Part shown: one piece after another, positions 53,622 through 64,000 of the stretch
Numbering within the stretch: the stretch's first letter is position 1
Layout: each line of letters opens with the position of its first letter
From: Pratylenchus scribneri
Taxonomy: Eukaryota; Nematoda; Chromadorea; Rhabditida; Pratylenchidae
Length of the DNA stretch: 64,000 nucleotides
Assembly (NCBI GenBank): GCA_030063045.1
Contig: JAQSEB010000055.1
Location: 1,426,001-1,490,000, forward strand
Reading direction: 5' to 3'
Position numbers and translations under genes: made by a program
The notes under the pieces: generated by a model
Told to the model about the DNA's origin: nothing
The model's database searches: none
What the model saw: only the letters and a program-made list of their open reading frames with translations

Positions 53622-56600
53622 ATGCCTAGGGTATATTTGACATGTTTTGGGCTAGGATTTGAATTTTTCAAAATTCTTTTGTTAGAATCATATTCTACAT
53701 CAAAAAATACAGTCCTATATTTTTTATTTTGTTAATATACCCTCATACTGATTTTTTATGAATTTCTAAATAATGGCCACAAAATTCAATTATGCCTAGG
53801 GTATATTTGACATGTTTTGGGCTAGGATTTGAATTTTTCAAAATTCTTTTGTTAGAATCATATTCTACATCAAAAAATACAGTCCTATATTTTTTATTTT
53901 GTTAATATACCCTCATACTGATTTTTTATGAATTTCTAAAGAATGGCCACAAAATTCAATTATCCCTAGGGTATATTTGACATGTTTTGGGCTAGGATTT
54001 GAATTTTTCAAAATTCTTTTGTTAGAATCATATTCTACATCAAAAAATACAGTCCTATATTTTTTATTTTGTTAATATACCCTCATGCTGATTTTTTATG
54101 AATTTCTAAAATATGGCCACAAAATTCAATTATGCCTAGGGTGTATTTGACATGTTTTGAGCTAGGATTTGAATTTTTTTAAATTCTTTTGTTAGAATCA
54201 TATTCTCCATCAAAAAATACAGTCCTATATTTTTTATTTTGTTAATATACCCTCATACTGATTTTTTATGAATTTCTAAAATATGGCCACAAAATTCAAT
54301 TATGCCTAGGGTGTATTTGACATGTTTTGAGCTAGGATTTGAATTTTTTTAAATTCTTTTGTTAGAATCATATTCTCCATCAAAAAATACAAGCCTATCT
54401 TTTTTTAGATTTTTAAAATACCCTCATATTGATTTTTTATGAATTTCTAAAATATGGCCACAAAAATTCAATTATGCCTAGGGTGTATTTGACATGTTTT
54501 GAGCTAGGATTTGAATTTTTTTAAATTCTTTTGTTAGAATCATATTCTACATCAAAAAATACAGTCCTATATTTTTTATTTTGTTAATATACCCTCATAC
54601 TGATTTTTTATGAATTTCTAAAAAATGGCCACAAAATTCAATTATGCCTAGGGTATATTTGACATGTTTTGGGCTAGGATTTGAATTTTTCAAAATACTT
54701 TTGTTAGAATCATATTCTACATCAAAAAATACAGTCCTATATTTTTTATTTTGTTAATATACCCTCATACTGATTTTTTATGAATTTCTAAAGAATGGCC
54801 ACAAAATTCAATTATGCCTAGGGTATATTTGACATGTTTTGGGCTAGGATTTGAATTTTTCAAAATTCTTTTGTTAGAATCATATTCTACATCAAAAAAT
54901 ACAGTCCTATATTTTTTATTTTGTTAATATACCCTCATACTGATTTTTATGAATTTCTAAAGAATGGCCACAAAATTCAATTATGCCTAGGGTATATTTG
55001 ACATGTTTTGGGCTAGGATTTGAATTTTTCAAAATTCTTTTGTTAGAATCATATTCTACATCAAAAAATACAGTCCTATATTTTTTATTTTGTTAATATA
55101 CCCTCATACTGATTTTTTATGAATTTCTAAAGAATGGCCACAAAATTCAATTATGCCTAGGGTATATTTGACATGTTTTGGGCTAGGATTTGAATTTTTC
55201 AAAATTCTTTTGTTAGAATCATATTCTACATCAAAAAATACAGTCCTATATTTTTTATTTTGTTAATATACCCTCATACTGATTTTTTATGAATTTCTAA
55301 AGAATGGCCACAAAATTCAATTATGCCTAGGGTATATTTGACATGTTTTGGGCTAGGATTTGAATTTTTCAAAATTCTTTTGTTAGAATCATATTCTACA
55401 TCAAAAAATACAGTCCTATATTTTTTATTTTGTTAATATACCCTCATACTGATTTTTTATGAATTTCTAAAGAATGGCCACAAAATTCAATTATGCCTAG
55501 GGTATATTTGACATGTTTTGGGCTAGGATTTGAATTTTTCAAAATTCTTTTGTTAGAATCATATTCTACATCAAAAAATACAGTCCTATATTTTTTATTT
55601 TGTTAATATACCCTCATACTGATTTTTTATGAATTTCTAAAATATGGCCACAAAATTCAATTATGCCTAGGGTGTATTTGACATGTTTTGAGCTAGGATT
55701 TGAATTTTTCAAAATTCTTTTGTTAGAATCATATTCTACATCAAAAAATACAGTCCTATATTTTTTATTTTGTTAATATACCCTCATACTGATTTTTTAT
55801 GAATTTCTAAAGAATGGCCACAAAATTCAATTATCCCTAGGGTATATTTGACATGTTTTGGGCTAGGATTTGAATTTTTCAAAATTCTTTTGTTAGAATC
55901 ATATTCTACATCAAAAAATAAAGTCCTATATTTTTTATTTTGTTAATATACCCTCATACTGATTTTTTATGAATTTCTAAAAAATGGCCACAAAATTCAA
56001 TTATGCCTAGGGTATATTTGACATGTTTTGGGCTAGGATTTGAATTTTTCAAAATTCTTTTGTTAGAATCATATTCTACATCAAAAAATACAGTCCTATA
56101 TTTTTTATTTTGTTAATATACCCTCATACTGATTTTTTATGAATTTCTAAAATATGGCCACAAAATTCAATTATGCCTAGGGTATATTTGACATGTTTTG
56201 GGCTAGGATTTGAATTTTTCAAAATTCTTTTGTTAGAATCATATTCTACATCAAAAAATACAGTCCTATATTTTTTATTTTGTAAATTATACTCTCATAC
56301 TGATTTTTTATGAATTTCTAAAGAATGGCCACAAAATTCAATTATGCCTAGGGTATATTTGACATGTTTTGGGCTAGGATTTGAATTTTTCAAAATTCTT
56401 TTGTTAGAATCATATTCTACATCAAAAAATACAGTCCTATATTTTTTATTTTGTTAATATACCCTCATACTGATTTTTTATGAATTTCTAAAGAATGGCC
56501 ACAAAATTCAATTATGCCTAGGGTATATTTGACATGTTTTGGGCTAGGATTTGAATTTTTCAAAATTCTTTTGTTAGAATCATATTCTACATCAAAAAAT

Positions 56601-59600
56601 ACAGTCCTATATTTTTTATTTTGTTAATATACCCTCATACTGATTTTTTATAAATTTCTAAAGAATGGCCACAAAATTCAATTATGCCTAGGGTATATTT
56701 GACATGTTTTGGGCTAGGATTTGAATTTTTCAAAATTCTTTTGTTAGAATCATATTCTACATCAAAAAATACAGTCCTATATTTTTTATTTTGTTAATAT
56801 ACCCTCATACTGATTTTTTATGAATTTCTAAAGAATGGCCACAAAATTCAATTATGCCTAGGGTATATTTGACATGTTTTGGGCTAGGATTTGAATTTTT
56901 CAAAATTCTTTTGTTAGAATCATATTCTACATCAAAAAATACAGTCCTATATTTTTTATTTTGTTAATATACCCTCATACTGATTTTTTTATGAATTTCT
57001 ATAAAATGGCCACAAAATTCAATTATCCCTAGGGTATAATTGACATGTTTTGGGCTAGGATTTGAATTTTTCAAAATTCTTTTGTTAGAATCATATTCTA
57101 CATCAAAAAATACAGTCCTATATTTTTTATTTTGTTAATATACCCTCATACTGATTTTTTATGAATTTCTAAAGAATGGCCACAAAATTCAATTATGCCT
57201 AGGGTATATTTGACATGTTTTGGGCTAGGATTTGAATTTTTCAAAATTCTTTTGTTAGAATCATATTCTACATCAAAAAATACAGTCCTATATTTTTTAT
57301 TTTGTTAATATACCCTCATACTGATTTTTTATGAATTTCTAAATAATGGCCACAAAATTCAATTATGCCTAGGGTATATTTGACATGTTTTGGGCTAGGA
57401 TTTGAATTTTTCAAAATTCTTTTGTTAGAATCATATTCTACATCAAAAAATACAGTCCTATATTTTTTATTTTGTTAATATACCCTCATACTGATTTTTT
57501 ATAAATTTCTAAAGAATGGCCACAAAATTCAATTATGCCTAGGGTATATTTGACATGTTTTGGGCTAGGATTTGAATTTTTCAAAATTCTTTTGTTAGAA
57601 TCATATTCTACATCAAAAAATAAAGTCCTATATTTTTTATTTTGTTAATATACCCTCATACTGATTTTTTATGAATTTCTAAAAAATGGCCACAAAATTC
57701 AATTATGCCTAGGGTATATTTGACATGTTTTGGGCTAGGATTTGAATTTTTCAAAATTCTTTTGTTAGAATCATATTCTACATCAAAAAATACAGTCCTA
57801 TATTTTTTATTTTGTTAATATACCCTCATACTGATTTTTTATGAATTTCTAAAATATGGCCACAAAATTCAATTATGCCTAGGGTATATTTGACATGTTT
57901 TGGGCTAGGATTTGAATTTTTCAAAATTCTTTTGTTAGAATCATATTCTACATCAAAAAATACAGTCCTATATTTTTTATTTTGTTAATTATACTCTCAT
58001 ACTGATTTTTTATGAATTTCTAAAGAATGGCCACAAAATTCAATTATGCCTAGGGTATATTTGACATGTTTTGGGCTAGGATTTGAATTTTTCAAAATTC
58101 TTTTGTTAGAATCATATTCTACATCAAAAAATACAGTCCTATATTTTTTATTTTGTTAATATACCCTCATACTGATTTTTTATGAATTTCTAAAGAATGG
58201 CCACAAAATTCAATTATGCCTAGGGTATATTTGACATGTTTTGGGCTAGGATTTGAATTTTTCAAAATTCTTTTGTTAGAATCATATTCTACATCAAAAA
58301 ATACAGTCCTATATTTTTTATTTTGTTAATATACCCTCATACTGATTTTTTATAAATTTCTAAAGAATGGCCACAAAATTCAATTATGCCTAGGGTATAT
58401 TTGACATGTTTTGGGCTAGGATTTGAATTTTTCAAAATTCTTTTGTTAGAATCATATTCTACATCAAAAAATACAGTCCTATATTTTTTATTTTGTTAAT
58501 ATACCCTCATACTGATTTTTTATGAATTTCTAAAGAATGGCCACAAAATTCAATTATGCCTAGGGTATATTTGACATGTTTTGGGCTAGGATTTGAATTT
58601 TTCAAAATTCTTTTGTTAGAATCATATTCTACATCAAAAAATACAGTCCTATATTTTTTATTTTGTTAATATACCCTCATACTGATTTTTTTATGAATTT
58701 CTATAAAATGGCCACAAAATTCAATTATCCCTAGGGTATAATTGACATGTTTTGGGCTAGGATTTGAATTTTTCAAAATTCTTTTGTTAGAATCATATTC
58801 TACATCAAAAAATACAGTCCTATATTTTTTATTTTGTTAATATACCCTCATACTGATTTTTTATGAATTTCTAAAGAATGGCCACAAAATTCAATTATGC
58901 CTAGGGTATATTTGACATGTTTTGGGCTAGGATTTGAATTTTTCAAAATTCTTTTGTTAGAATCATATTCTACATCAAAAAATACAGTCCTATATTTTTT
59001 ATTTTGTTAATATACCCTCATACTGATTTTTTATGAATTTCTAAATAATGGCCACAAAATTCAATTATGCCTAGGGTATATTTGACATGTTTTGGGCTAG
59101 GATTTGAATTTTTCAAAATTCTTTTGTTAGAATCATATTCTACATCAAAAAATACAGTCCTATATTTTTTATTTTGTTAATATACCCTCATACTGATTTT
59201 TTATAAATTTCTAAAGAATGGCCACAAAATTCAATTATGCCTAGGGTATATTTGACATGTTTTGGGCTAGGATTTGAATTTTTCAAAATTCTTTTGTTAG
59301 AATCATATTCTACATCAAAAAATACAGTCCTATATTTTTTATTTTGTTAATATACCCTCATACTGATTTTTTATGAATTTCTAAAGAATGGCCACAAAAT
59401 TCAATTATGCCTAGGGTATATTTGACATGTTTTGGGCTAGGATTTGAATTTTTCAAAATTCTTTTGTTAGAATCATATTCTACATCAAAAAATACAGTCC
59501 TATATTTTTTATTTTGTTAATATACCCTCATACTGATTTTTTATGAATTTCTAAAGAATGGCCACAAAATTCAATTATGCCTAGGGTATATTTGACATGT

Positions 59601-61282
59601 TTTGGGCTAGGATTTGAATTTTTCAAAATTCTTTTGTTAGAATCATATTCTACATCAAAAAATACAGTCCTATATTTTTTATTTTGTTAATATACCCTCA
59701 TACTGATTTTTTATGAATTTCTAAATAATGGCCACAAAATTCAATTATGCCTAGGGTATATTTGACATGTTTTGGGCTAGGATTTGAATTTTTCAAAATT
59801 CTTTTGTTAGAATCATATTCTACATCAAAAAATACAGTCCTATATTTTTTATTTTGTTAATATACCCTCATACTGATTTTTTATAAATTTCTAAAGAATG
59901 GCCACAAAATTCAATTATGCCTAGGGTATATTTGACATGTTTTGGGCTAGGATTTGAATTTTTCAAAATTCTTTTGTTAGAATCATATTCTACATCAAAA
60001 AATACAGTCCTATATTTTTTATTTTGTTAATATACCCTCATACTGATTTTTTATGAATTTCTAAAGAATGGCCACAAAATTCAATTATGCCTAGGGTATA
60101 TTTGACATGTTTTGGGCTAGGATTTGAATTTTTCAAAATTCTTTTGTTAGAATCATATTCTACATCAAAAAATACAGTCCTATATTTTTTATTTTGTTAA
60201 TATACCCTCATACTGATTTTTTTATGAATTTCTATAAAATGGCCACAAAATTCAATTATCCCTAGGGTATAATTGACATGTTTTGGGCTAGGATTTGAAT
60301 TTTTCAAAATTCTTTTGTTAGAATCATATTCTACATCAAAAAATACAGTCCTATATTTTTTATTTTGTTAATATACCCTCATACTGATTTTTTATGAATT
60401 TCTAAAGAATGGCCACAAAATTCAATTATGCCTAGGGTATATTTGACATGTTTTGGGCTAGGATTTGAATTTTTCAAAATTCTTTTGTTAGAATCATATT
60501 CTACATCAAAAAATACAGTCCTATATTTTTTATTTTGTTAATATACCCTCATACTGATTTTTTATGAATTTCTAAATAATGGCCACAAAATTCAATTATG
60601 CCTAGGGTATATTTGACATGTTTTGGGCTAGGATTTGAATTTTTCAAAATTCTTTTGTTAGAATCATATTCTACATCAAAAAATACAGTCCTATATTTTT
60701 TATTTTGTTAATATACCCTCATACTGATTTTTTTATGAATTTCTATAAAATGGCCACAAAATTCAATTATCCCTAGGGTATAATTGACATGTTTTGGGCT
60801 AGGATTTGAATTTTTCAAAATTCTTTTGTTAGAATCATATTCTACATCAAAAAATACAGTCCTATATTTTTTATTTTGTTAATATACCCTCATACTGATT
60901 TTTTATGAATTTCTAAATAATGGCCACAAAATTCAATTATGCCTAGGGTATATTTGACATGTTTTGGGCTAGGATTTGAATTTTTCAAAATTCTTTTGTT
61001 AGAATCATATTCTACATCAAAAAATACAGTCCTATATTTTTTATTTTGTTAATATACCCTCATACTGATTTTTTATGAATTTCTAAAAAATGGCCACAAA
61101 ATTCAATTATGCCTAGGGTATATTTGACATGTTTTGGGCTAGGATTTGAATTTTTCAAAATTCTTTTGTTAGAATCATATTCTACATCAAAAAATACAGT
61201 CCTATATTTTTTATTTTGTTAATATACCCTCATACTGATTTTTTATGAATTTCTAAAATATGGCCACAAAATTCAATTATGC
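53622..61282. repeat. Satellite between the two elements (about 45 monomers)
   Basis: Ordinary array in the same orientation, mostly GGGTAT type, with a short GGGTGT stretch at about 54,130-54,520. It begins with about 510 bp also found right of copy 2, then a copy of segment X (54,106-56,156), then an expanded 5-mer/10-mer region, then about 1.07 kb matching the left flank of copy 1. No gene is seen. Confidence 0.93.
56200..60210. repeat. 5-monomer and 10-monomer HOR, 851/1,702 bp
   Basis: TTTTATAAATTTC (a G-to-A change in the usual TTATGAATTTC) is at 56,649, 57,500, 58,351 and 59,202, each 851 bp apart, then at 59,882 (680 bp). Tags at double that spacing are TTATACTCTC at 56,286 and 57,988, ATAAAGTCC at 55,918 and 57,620, and CTGATTTTTTTATG at 56,978 and 58,680 (1,702 bp each). 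The extra-T tag recurs again at 60,211 (1,531 bp) and 60,722 (511 bp). Confidence 0.88.
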
Positions 61283-61309
61283 TAGGGTTGCACCCCCGGG
61301 GACGGGGAT
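61283..61309 (+). repeat. Left terminal inverted repeat, copy 2
   Basis: Identical to the left terminus of copy 1 and preceded by the same TTATGC of the interrupted monomer. Confidence 0.85.
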
Positions 61310-61482
61310 CCCCGAAACCCCGGGGATCCCCGATCATTTTAACCGAAAATCAACCCCGAGATGTTCCCCGAAAATTTGATCCCCGTAAATCACCCCCGGA
61401 ATGTTCCCCGAAAATTTTATCCCCGTGACGGGGAATCCCCGTCCCCGTTCATATCCCCGGCTTTTTTCATCCCCGAAAATGA
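61283..61482. repeat. CpG-rich CCCCG subterminal region, left end of copy 2
   Basis: Same as in copy 1 except that AACCG replaces CCCCG at 61,341. That change removes one of the C-runs. Confidence 0.8.
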
Positions 61483-61687
61483 TTTGGTAAGGGAAAAAAT
61501 ATTCGCATTTTTTGGCCATTTTTACATTAAATATAGATAATTTAAATGTTTTATATCGTAAATTTTGTATTCCAACCCGAAAAAAATTTAATAATAAAGA
61601 TATAAGTAATATAATATTAATATTGTGCTTAAAAATTATCCATAAACAAAAGGATATTTAATATCTGAATTAGGAATTTTATAATGT

Positions 61688-62082
61688 GCTTGATAGGGCT
61701 AGCCGCCTCTTGCGGAACCGTCATTTGCGGACGAAACGGTTTGGCATCGATGGCGATAAAGTTTATAAGGCATTCTTTATACCATTTTATTGGAAATAAA
61801 ATTAGCTAAAAATGACATCAAATTCATTGGCCAATATTTGGTATTCGCTGAGTTATGGCCAAAAAACAGCCAGAAATACAATTTTAATTAAACCAATGGG
61901 TATTTGGCCATAACTCAGCGTATACCAAATATTGGCCAATGAATTTGATGTAATTTTGTAGCTAATTTTATGCCCAATAAAATGGAATAAAGAATGCCTT
62001 ATAAACTTTATTGCCAACGGCACCAAACCGTTTCGTCCGCAAAAGACGGTACCGCAAAAGGCGTAATACCGCTTGACAGTCT
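61688..62082. repeat. Large inner inverted repeat, copy 2
   Basis: Counterpart of the copy 1 palindrome, with arms at about 61,688-61,866 and 61,904-62,082. I see no difference from copy 1, including the mismatches between arms, so neither arm has been corrected against the other since the duplication. Confidence 0.75.
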
Positions 62083-62717
62083 AATTTATTATGATTTTTC
62101 ATGGGTCATAATATTTATTCGACTTTGAAATTTGTATTATAAATCAGTGAAAATATTCAAATAAATCAAAAAATTTTCTCCGCCTATCGGCACCATCGGA
62201 ATATTTTTTGCCTTCTATCTTATTGTCAAATATGTGCGATTTTCAGCATAAAAATTAACAAAAATTTAAAAAATTTTCTTCGGTGGCGCCTATCGGCACC
62301 ACCGATTAGTAAGTAATATCTATTTTGTAGATAAAGATAGAGTAGGGCTAAAAATTTCCTATTACTGTAATGGCCGGAGGGATCGATTAAAAAATACAAT
62401 AATTTTCCCTTTCAAATTTTTCAAAAGCATACAACGGGAGCTTTTCTATATTTTATAATTCGAATTTACTAACAATAAAAATACAAATAAAAGGAAAGTT
62501 AAAATCTAAAATATCAAATTTAAAATTGTAATTGTAATCCTATTACTAAGGTAGATTTGAAGAAATCTCATAACAATAATGATAAATTAAGCTTATAATT
62601 AACTCCAAATTTTCGCTAGACAATTAACAAGCATGAAATTAGACCGAATTTTTATATTTTTAACCCAGATGGAAAAAATTTTAAGCATAATTTAGCTTTT
62701 TAAAAATTTCCTTTTAA

Positions 62718-62887
62718 CCCCGTTTTTATCCCCGGGGCCCCGGGGATCCCCGAAATGATCCCCGTTTTATCCCCGAATCCCCGACCCCGAAAAAGTTGCC
62801 CCCGGGGTAGCCCCGAGATCTTCCCCGAAAATTTGAACCCCGAAAATTCCTCCCCGAACGCATCCCCGTCCCCGGGGGTGCAACTCT
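62718..62887. repeat. CpG-rich CCCCG subterminal region, right end of copy 2
   Basis: Same as the right end of copy 1, including the predicted minus-strand G-quadruplex motif (62,760-62,788). Small open frames on both strands here translate proline- or glycine-rich repeats and run into satellite, so they are not called as genes. Confidence 0.8.
62862..62887 (-). repeat. Right terminal inverted repeat, copy 2 (last base missing)
   Basis: Same as the right terminus of copy 1 up to GTGCAACTCT, but the following AA is absent, so the repeat is 26 bp and the short flank duplication is reduced to TGC. Confidence 0.85.
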
Positions 62888-64000
62888 TGCCTAGGGTATA
62901 TTTGACATGTTTTGGGCTAGGATTTGAATTTTTCAAAATTCTTTTGTTAGAATCATATTCTACATCAAAAAATACAGTCCTATATTTTTTATTTTGTTAA
63001 TATACCCTCATACTGATTTTTTATGAATTTCTAAATAATGGCCACAAAATTCAATTATGCCTAGGGTATATTTGACATGTTTTGGGCTAGGATTTGAATT
63101 TTTCAAAATTCTTTTGTTAGAATCATATTCTACATCAAAAAATACAGTCCTATATTTTTTATTTTGTTAATATACCCTCATACTGATTTTTTATGAATTT
63201 CTAAAGAATGGCCACAAAATTCAATTATCCCTAGGGTATATTTGACATGTTTTGGGCTAGGATTTGAATTTTTCAAAATTCTTTTGTTAGAATCATATTC
63301 TACATCAAAAAATACAGTCCTATATTTTTTATTTTGTTAATATACCCTCATACTGATTTTTTATGAATTTCTAAAATATGGCCACAAAATTCAATTATGC
63401 CTAGGGTATATTTGACATGTTTTGGGCTAGGATTTGAATTTTTCAAAATTCTTTTGTTAGAATCATATTCTACATCAAAAAATACAGTCCTATATTTTTT
63501 ATTTTGTTAATATACCTTCATACTGATTTTTTATGAATTTCTAAAGAATGGCCACAAAATTCAATTATCCCTAGGGTATAATTGACATGTTTTGGGCTAG
63601 GATTTGAATTTTTCAAAATTCTTTTGTTAGAATCATATTCTACATCAAAAAATACAGTCCTATATTTTTTATTTTGTTAATATACCCTCATACTGATTTT
63701 TTATGAATTTCTAAAGAATGGCCACAAAATTCAATTATGCCTAGGGTATATTTGACATGTTTTGGGCTAGGATTTGAATTTTTCAAAATTCTTTTGTTAG
63801 AATCATATTCTACATCAAAAAATACAGTCCTATATTTTTTATTTTGTTAATATACCCTCATACTGATTTTTTATGAATTTCTAAAATATGGCCACAAAAT
63901 TCAATTATGCCTAGGGTATATTTGACATGTTTTGGGCTAGGATTTGAATTTTTCAAAATTCTTTTGTTAGAATCATATTCTACATCAAAAAATACAGTCC
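62888..64000. repeat. Satellite right of copy 2, continuing past the window
   Basis: About 6.5 monomers, GGGTAT type. The first 510 bp (AATAATGG, then AAGAATGG with TATCCC, then AATATGG) match the right flank of copy 1. The two then diverge at about 63,397: here GGGTATATTTG, there GGGTGTATTTG at 54,130. The array is cut by the window end. ACCTTCATACTG near 63,515 is a private change. Confidence 0.93.

Larger units (their letters stand above)
61283..62887. mobile_element. Non-autonomous DNA-transposon-like element, copy 2 (1,605 bp)
   Basis: Position for position the same as copy 1 at an offset of 9,267 bp. Reading the two side by side I find one internal difference (AA at 61,341-61,342 where copy 1 has CC at 52,074-52,075). 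At the right junction, CTCT is followed directly by TGCCTAGGG, so the terminal A and the A of the ATGC flank are missing. It carries the same inverted termini, CCCCG ends and inner palindrome, and has no coding capacity. Shared flanking monomers on both sides show that it arose by segmental duplication with copy 1, not by a second transposition. Confidence 0.85.

Noticed and set aside
52016..62887. Two 1.6-kb direct copies as the LTRs of a retrotransposon with a 7.7-kb interior
   Set aside because: The interior is plain satellite without gag/pol, the ends are not TG...CA, and the flanks show a segmental duplication of the whole neighbourhood.
62700..63000. Overlapping small frames on both strands at the right end of copy 2 (also 53,459-53,671)
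   Set aside because: Each runs from element low-complexity sequence across the junction into satellite, so the protein would be a junction artefact.
1..64000. CRISPR array
   Set aside because: The repeat unit is about 170 bp with no unique spacers between copies and no cas genes.
1..64000. Telomeric or subtelomeric repeat because of frequent CTAGGG/TAGGG
   Set aside because: CTAGGG appears once per 170-bp monomer and never as a short tandem TTAGGG-like run.
1..64000. CENP-B box
   Set aside because: The box needs CG dinucleotides and the monomer has none.
1..64000. 5S rRNA or tRNA tandem array
   Set aside because: No internal control boxes, cloverleaf or rRNA-like segment is found in the monomer.
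1..64000. Pure assembly artefact
   Set aside because: Monomers differ by many consistent private variants and HOR periods vary between blocks, which a simple loop in assembly would not produce. Local copy-number errors remain possible, especially between 53,622 and 61,282.

Overview
The window is one eukaryotic tandem-repeat (satellite) array with no protein-coding or RNA gene that I can support. About 60.8 kb of the 64 kb is a head-to-tail repeat with a monomer of about 170 bp (168-171 bp), all in one orientation, roughly 355-360 copies, about 26% G+C by a hand count of one monomer, and with no CpG that I could find. Both window edges lie inside the array. A monomer of nucleosome-repeat length, higher-order organisation and the absence of genes are what centromeric or pericentromeric satellites look like, but nothing in the sequence proves centromere function. 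The organism cannot be assigned. An AT-rich, repeat-rich eukaryote is certain; an early-diverging fungus such as an arbuscular mycorrhizal species is only a guess.

Layout. 1-9,230: monomers of the 'GGGTGT...GAGCTAGG' type, containing a 2.7 kb duplication. 9,231-10,510: a divergent subfamily with GGCCCCC and CCTGGGG. 10,511-14,060: mixed subfamilies with a 9-monomer duplication. 14,061-31,940: mostly 'GGGTAT...GGGCTAGG' type monomers, organised into an 11-mer (1,871 bp), a 16-mer (2,719 bp) and a 7-mer (1,191 bp) higher-order repeat (HOR). 31,941-36,698: two tandem copies of a 14-mer HOR (2,379 bp). 36,699-46,400: a nested 7-mer/6-mer/4-mer HOR field. 46,401-52,015: a third, older-branch copy of the 14-mer, then more array. 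52,016-53,621 and 61,283-62,887: two nearly identical 1.6 kb non-autonomous DNA-transposon-like elements. 53,622-61,282 and 62,888-64,000: more satellite, with a 5-mer/10-mer HOR (851/1,702 bp).

The most interesting feature is the pair of 1.6 kb elements. Each has 27-bp terminal inverted repeats starting TAGRGTTGCAC, CpG-rich C-strand-biased ends, an inner 180-bp-arm palindrome that looks like a nested element, and no coding capacity. Both sit at the same monomer position with the same flanking monomers. One insertion was therefore copied together with its satellite neighbourhood, so a transposon has become part of a satellite super-repeat. The array itself is a patchwork of HORs of many lengths (3, 4, 5, 6, 7, 9, 10, 11, 14 and 16 monomers), which fits repeated unequal exchange or break-induced copying.
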